From Sphingobium sp. C100 (GTDB lineage Bacteria > Pseudomonadota > Alphaproteobacteria > Sphingomonadales > Sphingomonadaceae), in NCBI RefSeq assembly GCF_000508185.1, contig NZ_AYOY01000124.1, positions 1 to 59,698 on the forward strand: DNA of 59,698 nt, in the 5' to 3' direction. Of this stretch, positions 26,616 through 34,923 are shown one piece after another. The notes below the pieces were generated by a model. The model did no database searches. It was not told the DNA's origin and worked only from the letters and a program-made list of their open reading frames with translations. Within the stretch, counting starts at the first letter, position 1. Every line of letters begins with the position of its first letter. The translations under genes were made by a program, and so were the position numbers.

Positions 26616-27758
26616 TCAGAGGTTCCAGAGACGCGCAGCCGTGCCGCCGACGATCTTCTTGGCCTCTTCATCGCCGAACATTTCAAAGATCTTGCGGATT
26701 TCCGAACGGGATTCGCCGAAGATGCTTTCACCATGCGGATAGTCGCAGGACCACAGGATATTGTCGGTCAGGTCATAGTCCTTGGCCTGCTTCAACCCGA
26801 CATCATCATGCATGAAGGCGACATAGCATTGGCGCTTGAAATAATAGCTCGGCAGTTCCTTGAGCTTGGGCTTCAGCTCGGTGCCGTAGGACCGGTAAAC
26901 GCGATCCGCGTCCTGAAGAGTCCAGGGCACCCAGCCGATGCCACCTTCGCAGAACACGACGTTAAGGCCCGGATGGCGCTCCAAAATGCCTGAAAATGCC
27001 AGCAGCGACCAAAGCGGGCGATAGGGGCCGAGATTTTTGGTGAGATTGGCGCCTGTCGCGCCAAAGCCGGAATATTCGAGATAGGCGCCGACATGGAACA
27101 TGACGGGAATGCCGCTTTCGGCGATGGCCGCCCACATCGGCTCCATTTCCTTGGCGTTATAGCCGACATTCTTGGGTGCCGATGGAATCTGTAGCGCCTT
27201 GATGCCAAGATCCTTCATCTTGCGGATATACTCGCGCGAAGCATCGGGATTGTATATCGTCGGGAGGATGCCAACACCGATCAAACGGTCGGGCGCAACC
27301 GCGCAATATTCGGCCAGCCACTCATTATAGACGTCGATGCAGCGGGTGAAGAAGTCCTTGTCCTTCATGCGCACCAGCGACATGGCGCGAGCGTGGAAGA
27401 TCAGCGATGCGTCGATCCCTTCCGCGTCCATGTCCGCAAGGCGCTGGTCGCGATCCCACATGCCCGGCCGTCCTTCGGCCAGAGCGGAATCGAGGCCGGG
27501 AATGTCATAGCTTTGACCGTCAACTTCGAGATGGAAGCGCTGGTCCTCGCTCTGCCACAGCTTGGGCGCGCGCTCCTTGTCGGCCCCGGTCAGCCGTTTC
27601 TCCCAGAGATGCTCTTCTTCCATCCCATGGTCATCGACCGATATGATGCGGGTGCCCGCAGGCGGCCGCCAGCCGTCGTCGACGACGGCGCGATCGCGCG
27701 GCCAGAGGATCGGGTCGATCACGTCCTCATAGCGGGACTTGAGAGAGATATCTTCCAA
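26616..27758 (-). CDS. Amidohydrolase-2 family protein (second)
   Basis: 380 residues, TIM-barrel amidohydrolase 2 family. The first strand is ISVDDHGMEEEHLW, where the usual HxH is DxH. Further metal-site and barrel elements are IPVMFHVGAYLEY, VVFCEGGIGWVPW and ILWSCDYPHGESIFG. It could be a hydrolase or a non-oxidative decarboxylase of a ring-derived acid. The start codon is TTG at 27758: AGGAGG lies five bases upstream, and no ATG fits. It is divergent from the IclR gene, and an IclR-like palindrome lies 15 bases from its start, so repression or activation by IclR is likely. Confidence 0.88.
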   Translation of the reverse strand: MEDISLKSRYEDVIDPILWPRDRAVVDDGWRPPAGTRIISVDDHGMEEEHLWEKRLTGADKERAPKLWQSEDQRFHLEVDGQSYDIPGLDSALAEGRPGMWDRDQRLADMDAEGIDASLIFHARAMSLVRMKDKDFFTRCIDVYNEWLAEYCAVAPDRLIGVGILPTIYNPDASREYIRKMKDLGIKALQIPSAPKNVGYNAKEMEPMWAAIAESGIPVMFHVGAYLEYSGFGATGANLTKNLGPYRPLWSLLAFSGILERHPGLNVVFCEGGIGWVPWTLQDADRVYRSYGTELKPKLKELPSYYFKRQCYVAFMHDDVGLKQAKDYDLTDNILWSCDYPHGESIFGESRSEIRKIFEMFGDEEAKKIVGGTAARLWNL

Positions 27759-27772
27759 CGCAGCCTCCTATT

Positions 27773-27804
27773 TATTTGCAGAGCGAATAGATTATTTGTA
27801 TAAT
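27773..27804. promoter_or_regulatory. IclR-type operator candidates
   Basis: TATTTGC-AGA-GCGAATA (27773-27789) is an inverted repeat with one mismatch. ATTAT-TTGT-ATAAT (27791-27804) is a second, perfect one directly after it. Both lie in the AT-rich 72-base gap between the amidohydrolase and IclR genes, where both promoters must be. Confidence 0.5.
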
Positions 27805-27830
27805 GAATTATATAGCAGTAAGGGGTGCGC

Positions 27831-28619
27831 ATGTCAAAAATCGAGGATGCTGTTGCAGAGACTGGCAACCGCCATTTCGTCACCGCACTGGCGCGGGGCC
27901 TCGCCGTGCTGCGCTGCTTCGATCGGCCGAGACTCGAACTGACCGTGACCGAGATTGCCCGGCTGACCGGCCTTTCGCAGCCGACCACGTGGCGGCTCTG
28001 TTCCACCCTGCTTGAATGCGGATATCTGGTGCGGGGCACTTCGGGCGCCAGTCTGCGCGTGGGCGCCCCTGCGGTGACGCTGGGCTATGCAGCCGTGCAG
28101 GGATTGGGGCCATCGGAACTGGTCCGCCCCTATCTCCAGCAATTGACCGATCAGACGAAGGGCAATTCCATGCTCAGCGTCCGTTCGGGCACGGACATTA
28201 TTTCAGTCGAACAAGTGCATGGCGAGTGGATCACGCCCAATCAGCCGATCGGTTGGCGTGCGCCATTGATCGCCATTCCATCGGGCCTGGCGGTCATCGT
28301 CGCGATGGACGAGGCCGCTCGGCAGGATCTGATGGCGACATTAGCGGCCACCGACCCGGTCTGGCCAAGGCATCGTGAGCGAATCGAGCGAGCCCAGGCG
28401 CAATATGCGCGTGACGGCTATGTGATCCTGACGGGCATGGTGGATGGACAATATAGCGCCGTTGCAACGCCCCTGTTCGTTGAAGGCCAGTCGGGTCAGC
28501 AATGGGCGCTTAGCATAGGTGGCGCCACGAGCCGTTGGAGCGAGGCGCATCTGCGTCAAGCCGGTCAGGCGTTATGTAAGGTTGCCACTCTGTTGCGTCC
28601 CGCGCTGGCTGTCACCTGA
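27831..28619 (+). CDS. IclR-family transcriptional regulator
   Basis: About 262 residues. The N-terminal winged helix reads LTVTEIARLTGLSQPTTWRLCSTLLECGYL (residues about 38-68, shown here only as the helix pair). The C-terminal effector domain starts near LQQLTDQTKGNSMLSV and includes the central GTDIISVEQV and VDGQYSAVATPLF strands. IclR proteins usually control aromatic or acid catabolism next to their own gene. AGGGG lies five bases before ATG 27831. Its divergent partner is the second amidohydrolase gene. Its stop codon lies in a ten-base palindrome shared with the converging epoxide hydrolase. Confidence 0.9.
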   Translation: MSKIEDAVAETGNRHFVTALARGLAVLRCFDRPRLELTVTEIARLTGLSQPTTWRLCSTLLECGYLVRGTSGASLRVGAPAVTLGYAAVQGLGPSELVRPYLQQLTDQTKGNSMLSVRSGTDIISVEQVHGEWITPNQPIGWRAPLIAIPSGLAVIVAMDEAARQDLMATLAATDPVWPRHRERIERAQAQYARDGYVILTGMVDGQYSAVATPLFVEGQSGQQWALSIGGATSRWSEAHLRQAGQALCKVATLLRPALAVT

Positions 28620-28626
28620 CCGGTCA
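28617..28626. other. Palindrome holding two converging stop codons
   Basis: TGACCGGTCA contains the TGA that ends the IclR gene and, on the other strand, the TGA that ends the epoxide hydrolase gene. Only four bases separate the two coding regions, so no separate terminator fits between them. Confidence 0.7.
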
Positions 28627-29796
28627 ACGCAAGGTGGCGAAGAAGCTGCGCAGGTCAGCGACCAGCAATTCCGGTTCTTCCGCCGCAGCGAAATGACCGC
28701 CGCGCGGTATCACCGTCCAGCGTTGCAGATTATAGTAGCGTTCCGCCCAGCGTCGCGGAGCATGAACGATCTCGCCGGGCATCACGGCCACGGCGACGGG
28801 TGCCTCCACCACCGGCATCCGGTCGTGGGCGGGCTGCCATGGGTGGTGCGCCGCCTCATAATAATAGCGCGCTGAGGTCGAGAAACTTTCTGTCACCCAG
28901 TATAGCATGGCGGTATCGATCAGTTCGTCCCGCGTGAATCGACGTTCAATGTCGCCGCCACAGTCGCTCCAGGTCCGGCGCTTTTCCACTATCCAGGCGA
29001 GCAGCCCGGCAGGCGAGTCGTTCAAGGCAATCGCTGGCGTCTGGGGCTTGGTCCGTTGTAGCGCCATATAGCCGGTTTCCTCCGCCCCGAAGGCGGCCAT
29101 TTTCCGGCGCAGCGGCAATTCTTCGGGCGAAAAATCGTCCCGGTCAAACTTGCCGCCCGCCATGTAGTCAAGCGGTGAGGGCGTGTGCACATGGACGCCA
29201 ATCACCCGATCGGCATATTTATGGCCCAGCTGCGCCGCGATGAACGAACCCCAGTCCCCACCCTGCGCCGCGAAACGCTCATAGCCGAGCCGGGCCATCA
29301 ATAGGGTCCACAGATCGGCCGTGCGCTCCCAGTTAATGCCCGGCTGCTCCAAAGGCGTCGAAAAACCATAGCCTGGCAAGGAAGGAATTACGACGTCGAA
29401 TGCGTCTGCCGGATCGCCGCCATGGGACGCCGGATCGGTGAGCGGGCCGATCATCCTGCGAAAGTCCCAGAAGCTCCAGGGCCAGCCATGGCTCAGGATG
29501 AGAGGCATCGGGGCTGGTCCCTTGCCCCGCACATGAAGGAAATGGATCGGCTTAGCGTCGATCAGGGTGCGAAAATGCGGGAAGCGGTTCATCATCGCTT
29601 CACGCGCCCGCCAGTCATAGGCGTTGCGCCAGTGATCGACCAAGACACGAAGATAATCCACATTTGCGCCATAGCGCCAATCGTCATTGGCAAAATCGCG
29701 CGGCCAGCGCGTCATTTCCAGCCGACGCGCCAGATCCTCCAGCACGGTTTGTGGCACATCGATGCGGAAGGACTTGATCTCGCTTGTCACGGCCAT
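28624..29796 (-). CDS. Epoxide hydrolase, EphB type with N-terminal EHN domain
   Basis: 390 residues, close to the family norm. The N-terminal EHN segment (about 5-110) contains RWPRDFANDDWRYGANVDYL. The alpha/beta-hydrolase core has the oxyanion motif SHGWPWSFWDF, the nucleophile Asp in AAQGGDWGSFIAAQLG, and the catalytic His in PRGGHFAAAEEPE. It opens an epoxide to a vicinal diol, which would suit an epoxide made by a neighbouring P450. AGGAG lies seven bases before the start. It follows the enoyl-CoA hydratase gene by 24 bases on the same strand, forming a two-gene operon. Confidence 0.93.
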   Translation of the reverse strand: MAVTSEIKSFRIDVPQTVLEDLARRLEMTRWPRDFANDDWRYGANVDYLRVLVDHWRNAYDWRAREAMMNRFPHFRTLIDAKPIHFLHVRGKGPAPMPLILSHGWPWSFWDFRRMIGPLTDPASHGGDPADAFDVVIPSLPGYGFSTPLEQPGINWERTADLWTLLMARLGYERFAAQGGDWGSFIAAQLGHKYADRVIGVHVHTPSPLDYMAGGKFDRDDFSPEELPLRRKMAAFGAEETGYMALQRTKPQTPAIALNDSPAGLLAWIVEKRRTWSDCGGDIERRFTRDELIDTAMLYWVTESFSTSARYYYEAAHHPWQPAHDRMPVVEAPVAVAVMPGEIVHAPRRWAERYYNLQRWTVIPRGGHFAAAEEPELLVADLRSFFATLR

Positions 29797-29819
29797 GCCA
29801 GCGCTCCTGCCGCAGATAG

Positions 29820-30587
29820 TTATTTGCCGGTCAACGCCTTGCGCCGCGCTTCCAACATCGCTGGCGTCACATGGACATTATAGGCCGCCCCGACCGACCG
29901 CTCATGCGTCAGTGCATCGCCAAGAGCCAAGGCGAACCCCGACTTCATCAGCCCCTTGTTCGGCACGATGGCGGCACGACCATTGGCGGCGATGTCGCGA
30001 CCCAGGGCGACGGCAAAGTCGATCAACGCGTCTCCCGCAACGACATGATTGATGAGGCCCCAGCGTTCCGCAGTGGTCGCGTCGATGAAGCGGCCGGACA
30101 GCGAGAGTTCCCGCGCGCGTCCGGGGCCAACGACGCGCGCAAGCCGTTGTGAAAGACCCCAGACCGGCAGCAGTCCTACCTTGGCATGGGTATCGGCAAA
30201 GCGCGCCGTATTAGCGGCGATCAACATGTCACAGGCCAGCGCAACCTCCAGCGCGCCAGTGACGCACACGCCGTTTATCGCTCCGATCACTGGCGTGACG
30301 CAATCGTCCACCGCCGCAGCTGGATTGAGCCGGGGATCGTCGGTCGCCACCTCCGCCAGCGCATTGTCGTCACTGCCTAGTTCGCGCAGGTCGAGGCCGG
30401 CGCTAAACGCCCGGTCGCCGGCACCGGTGACAATGATCGCGCCGACATGTTCATCCCCATCGGCGTCGGCCAGGGCAAGCGCCAGTTCGGCGCGCATGGC
30501 GCGCGACATGGCGTTGGCCGCGGCGGGTCGGTTGAGGGTGATGAGCGTGACGCCGCCATCGAGCTTTTCGCAAGTCACGACACTCAT
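29820..30587 (-). CDS. Enoyl-CoA hydratase/isomerase (crotonase family, first)
   Basis: 255 residues, a standard crotonase length. The oxyanion-hole segments are AFSAGLDLREL and the GVCVTGALEVALACDMLIAA stretch, followed by ARFADTHAKVGLLPVWG. In many hydratases two Glu residues act on water; here the first position lies near GALEVALA, so at least one acidic residue is retained. It hydrates or isomerises an unsaturated acyl-CoA in beta-oxidation. AGGAGG lies six bases before ATG 30587. It is the first gene of an operon with the epoxide hydrolase and is divergent from the kinase-fold gene. Confidence 0.9.
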   Translation of the reverse strand: MSVVTCEKLDGGVTLITLNRPAAANAMSRAMRAELALALADADGDEHVGAIIVTGAGDRAFSAGLDLRELGSDDNALAEVATDDPRLNPAAAVDDCVTPVIGAINGVCVTGALEVALACDMLIAANTARFADTHAKVGLLPVWGLSQRLARVVGPGRARELSLSGRFIDATTAERWGLINHVVAGDALIDFAVALGRDIAANGRAAIVPNKGLMKSGFALALGDALTHERSVGAAYNVHVTPAMLEARRKALTGK

Positions 30588-30677
30588 ATTCTGCCTCCTC
30601 TCGCGCCATTTACGCGATGCGGGTTCTGCATTGGCGTTCGCGAGCAGGCACGCAATATCGATGGCATAAGGTTCGCC

Positions 30678-30715
30678 GGGGCGATGCCTTGCGGCCAATC
30701 CAATCGGGTGGTTGG
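30678..30715 (+). promoter_or_regulatory. Leader motif copy 2 and imperfect CAACCA/TGGTTG site
   Basis: GGGGCGATGCCT at 30678-30689 repeats the motif seen before the KSTD-like gene. Eleven bases later CCAATCG-GG-TGGTTGG (30700-30715) resembles the palindromes at 3552 and 14255, with five of seven arm positions paired. Both lie in the divergent region between the enoyl-CoA hydratase and kinase-fold genes. Confidence 0.35.
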
Positions 30716-30759
30716 TTCTGTACGCCGCATGGGTCATGGGACAGGCAGAAGGAGCAAAT

Positions 30760-32073
30760 ATGGCGGCCGAGATTGACTGGGTTTGCGGCGACATTCTGGG
30801 CCATGATCTGCCCGCGCACGCCGCCGCGTTGCGGGAGGGCGGACCTGCATATCTGACACGCGCCTTTCGCGCCGCCGGCGCCCTGTCAGCCGACAATCAT
30901 GTGACGGACATCACGTGCTGCGACCTATGGGCCGGCGGTTCCACGGGTGCCAAGCTGGCCTTGTCGGTCCGTTATGATCGAGCGGAGCCAGGCCTTCCTG
31001 AAGAACTGTTCGTCAAATTCTCCCGCGACTTTGATGACCCGATCCGCGACCGGGGCAAGGTGCAGATGGAATCGGAAGTGCGCTTCGCCCTCCTTTCCCG
31101 CATCCCCGATTTCCCCGTTGCCGTCCCGCGTTGCCTGTTCGCCGACTATCATCTGGAGACGGGCACCGGGATTTTGATCGCGGAGCGGATCGCCTTTGGC
31201 GCGGATGGCAACGAGCCGCATTATCCCAAATGCCGCGATTATGAGGTGCCGGACCTGCTCGGCCATTATGAGGCGTTGGTGAGCGCGCTTGCCCGCCTTG
31301 CCGCTCGCCATCGAGCGGGTGGCTTTCCGGCAGATGTGATGGATCATTTTGCGCCGGAGAAAAGCAACCTTTCGGTCAGCGACCGCAAACCCTATGCGCC
31401 ACAACAGATCCGCAATCGCGTGTCGCGCCTGGCCGAGTTTGCAGCGCGCCATCCGGGGTTGCTGCCACCGGCCGTGATCGCGCCGGATTTTCTCGAACGC
31501 CTGGCGGAGGAAGGCGCGCGCATTTCCCACCATGCCGACGCATTGGCGGCGATCCTTCACGGAGACGGGGCGCCGATCGCGCTCTGCCACTGGAACGCCA
31601 ATATCGACAATGGCTGGTTCTGGCGCGATCCGGAAGGCCGGATCCACTGCGGCCTCATGGACTGGGGCAATGTCGGCCAGATGAACATGGCGGTTGCGCT
31701 GGCCGGCTGCCTGATGGCGGCCGAACCGGATTTTCTGGTCGCTCATATCGATCGGCTGTTTCAGCTTTTCGCTGCCGAATTGACGCGACATGGTGGTGGC
31801 ACGGTCGATATCGAGACGCTGACCGATCATTTTGCGCTCTATATTGCGTCATCCGGGCTGACCTGGTTGCTGGACGCACCGGCGCTGATCACGCGACTGG
31901 TCCCCGACCTTGGGGAGGTCAAGGATCGTTTCGATCCCCGTATCGCCGATGAGGAATTTCCCCGCAATCAGCTCAACATGCTCACCATGTTCCTGACATT
32001 GTGGAAGACGCTGGATTTCGGTGCGCGACTTGATCGCGTGCTGGCGCGGGCGGAAGAACCCGCACAGGCCTGA
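30760..32073 (+). CDS. Aminoglycoside phosphotransferase/EcKinase-like protein with altered catalytic loop
   Basis: About 437 residues with the APH-like kinase fold, related to small-molecule kinases often seen with acyl-CoA dehydrogenase genes. The ATP-side region includes ELFVKFSRDF (Lys) and QMESEVRFALLS (Glu). The catalytic loop reads LCHWNANIDN, residues 277-284, where the family has HxDxxxxN: the catalytic Asp is Asn279. The later metal-binding Asp301 in LMDWG is kept. It may therefore bind ATP without normal phosphotransfer. The ATG at 30760 has GGAG five bases upstream. It leads a run of plus-strand genes through the aldo/keto reductase and GST. Confidence 0.75.
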   Translation: MAAEIDWVCGDILGHDLPAHAAALREGGPAYLTRAFRAAGALSADNHVTDITCCDLWAGGSTGAKLALSVRYDRAEPGLPEELFVKFSRDFDDPIRDRGKVQMESEVRFALLSRIPDFPVAVPRCLFADYHLETGTGILIAERIAFGADGNEPHYPKCRDYEVPDLLGHYEALVSALARLAARHRAGGFPADVMDHFAPEKSNLSVSDRKPYAPQQIRNRVSRLAEFAARHPGLLPPAVIAPDFLERLAEEGARISHHADALAAILHGDGAPIALCHWNANIDNGWFWRDPEGRIHCGLMDWGNVGQMNMAVALAGCLMAAEPDFLVAHIDRLFQLFAAELTRHGGGTVDIETLTDHFALYIASSGLTWLLDAPALITRLVPDLGEVKDRFDPRIADEEFPRNQLNMLTMFLTLWKTLDFGARLDRVLARAEEPAQA

Positions 32074-32105
32074 ACGGCCCAATGTTTCGAGGAGGAGATG
32101 CCGCC

Positions 32106-33173
32106 ATGTCGATGCAGCTTGATGATTATCGCCTGCTGGGCCGGTCTGGCCTCAGGGTATCGCCGCTATGCCTAGGCACCATGACCTTCGGCACCACGCC
32201 GGGCTGGGGCACCGAACAGGCCGAGGCGAAATCCATGGTCGATCTGTTCATCGAGCGTGGCGGCAATTTCATCGATACCGCCAACTATTATGGCGACTCC
32301 GAAGATTGGCTGAAGCCCATGATCGCGGACCGGCGCGAGCAGCTTGTGCTGTCCACCAAATATTCGCTGTCGATGCGGGCGGGCGATCCCAATGGCGCGG
32401 GCAATCATCGCAAGAATATGGTCCAGTCGGTCGAGTCGAGCCTCAAGCGCATGGGCATCGACTATATCGACCTGATGTTCCTGCACATGTGGGATTTCCG
32501 CACGCCGGTGGAAGAAATTCTGCGCGCGTTCGACGATCTCGTCCGCGCGGGAAAGATTCTCTATGGCGCGCTTTCCGACACGCCTGCCTGGCAGGTGTCG
32601 CGTATGCAGGCGATTGCCGATCTGCGTGGCTGGACGCCGTTCATCGGATTGCAGATCCCGTACAACCTGACCCAGCGGACGGTGGAGCGCGAATATATGC
32701 CGATGGCGCGGGAGATGGGCATAGGTGTGCTACCCTGGTCGCCGCTGGCTGGCGGTGTGCTGTCCGGCAAATATAGCAAGGCCGACCTGGACGAAAAGCC
32801 GACCGAATTTGGCGCCAACAGCACGCGCAAGGACATCAACAAGATGACCGGGCGCCTGAGCGAACGCAATCTGACCATCGCCGACGAAGCGCGCGACATC
32901 GCGCAGGAGATCGGGGTGACACCGGCACAGGTTGCGCTCGCCTGGACATTGCTCAATCCGGCCGTGACCGCGCCGGTGTTGGGTGCGCGCACGCTGGTGC
33001 AGCTGGAGGATAATCTGGGCGCGTTGGCAGTCGAATTGTCCGACGAGCATATCCGCCGTCTTGATGAGGTCAGCCGCATCCCGCTCGAATTTCCGGCCGA
33101 CATCTGGGCGGGCGGCGCGTGGGAACGGATGTTCGGCGGCGCCAAGGTGGCCGCACGGGTGCCAGCTGCGTAA
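32106..33173 (+). CDS. Aldo/keto reductase
   Basis: 355 residues, NADPH-dependent TIM-barrel reductase. The catalytic residues appear in FIDTANYYGDSEDWL (Asp and Tyr), LVLSTKYSLS (Lys) and IDLMFLHMWDF (His). The C-terminal TAPVLGARTLVQLEDNL is the coenzyme-binding end. It reduces an aldehyde or ketone to an alcohol, or oxidises in reverse. It would be a natural sink for aldehyde made by CAR or LuxC, but that is inference. GGAGGAG lies eight bases before ATG 32106. A GST gene follows after 14 bases, so the two are co-transcribed. Confidence 0.92.
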   Translation: MSMQLDDYRLLGRSGLRVSPLCLGTMTFGTTPGWGTEQAEAKSMVDLFIERGGNFIDTANYYGDSEDWLKPMIADRREQLVLSTKYSLSMRAGDPNGAGNHRKNMVQSVESSLKRMGIDYIDLMFLHMWDFRTPVEEILRAFDDLVRAGKILYGALSDTPAWQVSRMQAIADLRGWTPFIGLQIPYNLTQRTVEREYMPMAREMGIGVLPWSPLAGGVLSGKYSKADLDEKPTEFGANSTRKDINKMTGRLSERNLTIADEARDIAQEIGVTPAQVALAWTLLNPAVTAPVLGARTLVQLEDNLGALAVELSDEHIRRLDEVSRIPLEFPADIWAGGAWERMFGGAKVAARVPAA

Positions 33174-33187
33174 CGGAGTAGCCGGCC

Positions 33188-33808
33188 ATGCTCACGGTGC
33201 ATCATCTGGAAAAATCCCAGTCGGAACGGATTGTCTGGCTGTGCGAGGAACTTGCCCTGCCCTATATGCTGGTGCGGCACGAGCGCGACCCTGCGACCCG
33301 TGCCGCGCCGTCAGACTATAAGGCGTTGCATCCCGCCGGCACGGCGCCGGTCGTCATCGATGGCGATATAGTTCTCGCGGAAAGCGGTGCGATCGTCGAT
33401 TATCTATGTCGGCGCCATGGCGGTGACTGGCTGTTGCCAGGCCCCGGCGACCCCGGCTTTGCGGCTTTTCTCTTCTGGTATCATTATGCCAATGGTTCGA
33501 TGATGCCGGCCATCGTCATGGACCTGGTATGGAAGCGGTTCAATGCCACGGGACTGGCTGGCAAGGCCGACGCCGCTTTCGCGATGGTCGAGCAGCGCCT
33601 GAGTGAGACGGAATGGTTCGCCGGAAATGTATTTTCCGCCGCCGACATCATGATGGGATTTCCGCTTACCACCATGCGAATGTTCGCGCCGCGCGATCTG
33701 GCGCCCTATCCGCATCTGCGTGCTTATCTTGCCCGTCTGGGCGCGCGTTCGGCCTATCGGGCGATGTGGGCGAAGGCGGAACCCGAGCTGACGCCCTGCC
33801 TCGATTGA
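33188..33808 (+). CDS. Glutathione S-transferase
   Basis: 206 residues. The thioredoxin-like N-terminal domain begins MLTVHHLEKSQSERIVWL, with the glutathione-binding AESGAIVDYL segment; the Ser in SQSER is the likely catalytic residue. The C-terminal helical domain follows, with FSAADIMMGFPL as the usual N-capping box. It conjugates or isomerises electrophiles with glutathione, for instance reactive aldehydes, epoxides or quinones made in this island. It is the last gene of the run before the AraC regulator, from which it is separated by 112 bases. Confidence 0.92.
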   Translation: MLTVHHLEKSQSERIVWLCEELALPYMLVRHERDPATRAAPSDYKALHPAGTAPVVIDGDIVLAESGAIVDYLCRRHGGDWLLPGPGDPGFAAFLFWYHYANGSMMPAIVMDLVWKRFNATGLAGKADAAFAMVEQRLSETEWFAGNVFSAADIMMGFPLTTMRMFAPRDLAPYPHLRAYLARLGARSAYRAMWAKAEPELTPCLD

Positions 33809-33920
33809 CAGGCCGGGGTGGGGTCGGGCGGGCGCACCGGCCAGCTTGCCACGCCACGCGTTTGGCCTATGCTCAGGCGAACAGAACGGACATATATCCG
33901 CGCGGGAGGGAGAAGCGAGG

Positions 33921-34781
33921 GTGAGTCATCCACGCCATAGTGCTGGTTTCACCATAGAGGCAGAACTCCAGCTGCCGATCGCAACCGTGCAACTGGCCCG
34001 GTTCGATCTTCCCGAACCTCAATGCACCGTGATGCACGAACATGACAGCTTCTGGCTTGATCTGTGCCTCACCCCTCGCCCCGCAAATGCCTGCGCCTTT
34101 TTCGAGGGCAGTGGCAGACGATATTATGCGCCGATTGGGGACATATTGCTGGTGCCGCCGGGCCGCCGCATCCGCACGCGCAGTGCGGCGGGGACGCAAA
34201 GATCCATCCTATGCCATCTGCGCGCACAAGAAATGCAGCGCTGGCTCGACATCGACTTTGAATGGACCGACGACCGGTTGCAGGAAGCCCTGCATGTCGG
34301 CAATGCGCATATCCGTGCGCTGTTGCTGCGCTTGTCCGAAGAGGCGCGGATGCCGGGCATTGCCAGCGACACGATGGCCGAGTTGATCGCCAGTCAGATC
34401 GCGCTGGAACTGGCACGCCATTATCATGTGCTCAAGGAGCGTCCCGCATGCGGCGGCCTGTCACCGGTCCGCCTGCGACGGATCGACGATCGTTTGCGGG
34501 AAGGGGGCAAGGCGCCGAGCCTTACCGATCTTGCGCTGCTGTGCGGCGTGTCGGTACGACAGTTGACGCGCGGTTTTCGTGAAAGCCGCGGCGTCTCGAT
34601 CGGGCAGCATATCGCACGGGTGCGCCGCGATCAGGCGATGCGGATGCTCGCCGCGGGCACACCCGTCAAAAGCGTCGCCTTTGCCATGGGCTTTGCCTCT
34701 GCGTCCAGCTTCGCCCAGGCCTTCCGGCGCGAAACCGGCTATTCTCCTTCCTTCTGTCGCGATCAGTCCGCCGCCCATTAA
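33921..34781 (+). CDS. AraC-family transcriptional regulator
   Basis: About 286 residues. The C-terminal 100 residues hold two helix-turn-helix motifs: SLTDLALLCGVSVRQLTRGF and SVAFAMGFASASSFAQAFRRETG, the latter being the classic AraC signature. The N-terminal domain has cupin-like features (TVMHEHDSFWLDL and GDILLVPPGRR) and probably binds an effector. I chose GTG at 33921, with GGGAGGGAG upstream; longer starts are possible but have no ribosome binding site. It lies just upstream of the sulfotransferase operon on the same strand and may control it. Confidence 0.88.
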   Translation: MSHPRHSAGFTIEAELQLPIATVQLARFDLPEPQCTVMHEHDSFWLDLCLTPRPANACAFFEGSGRRYYAPIGDILLVPPGRRIRTRSAAGTQRSILCHLRAQEMQRWLDIDFEWTDDRLQEALHVGNAHIRALLLRLSEEARMPGIASDTMAELIASQIALELARHYHVLKERPACGGLSPVRLRRIDDRLREGGKAPSLTDLALLCGVSVRQLTRGFRESRGVSIGQHIARVRRDQAMRMLAAGTPVKSVAFAMGFASASSFAQAFRRETGYSPSFCRDQSAAH

Positions 34782-34923
34782 CGCGGCGGTCGGATGAGTC
34801 CCGCCCGCGACATTTTGGCCGGATCGCGACAGTCCTTTCGCTTGCGACGCTCCCATGCGCCGACCAGTATCGGCGCCAACGAAATTCCGGCGGTCAGCGC
34901 TGGAAAGCAGGAGCAGGATCGCG

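Noticed and set aside
33188..33808. A second maleylpyruvate isomerase
   Set aside because: Lacks the zeta-class SxxSYRVRIAL region; it reads as a general bacterial GST.
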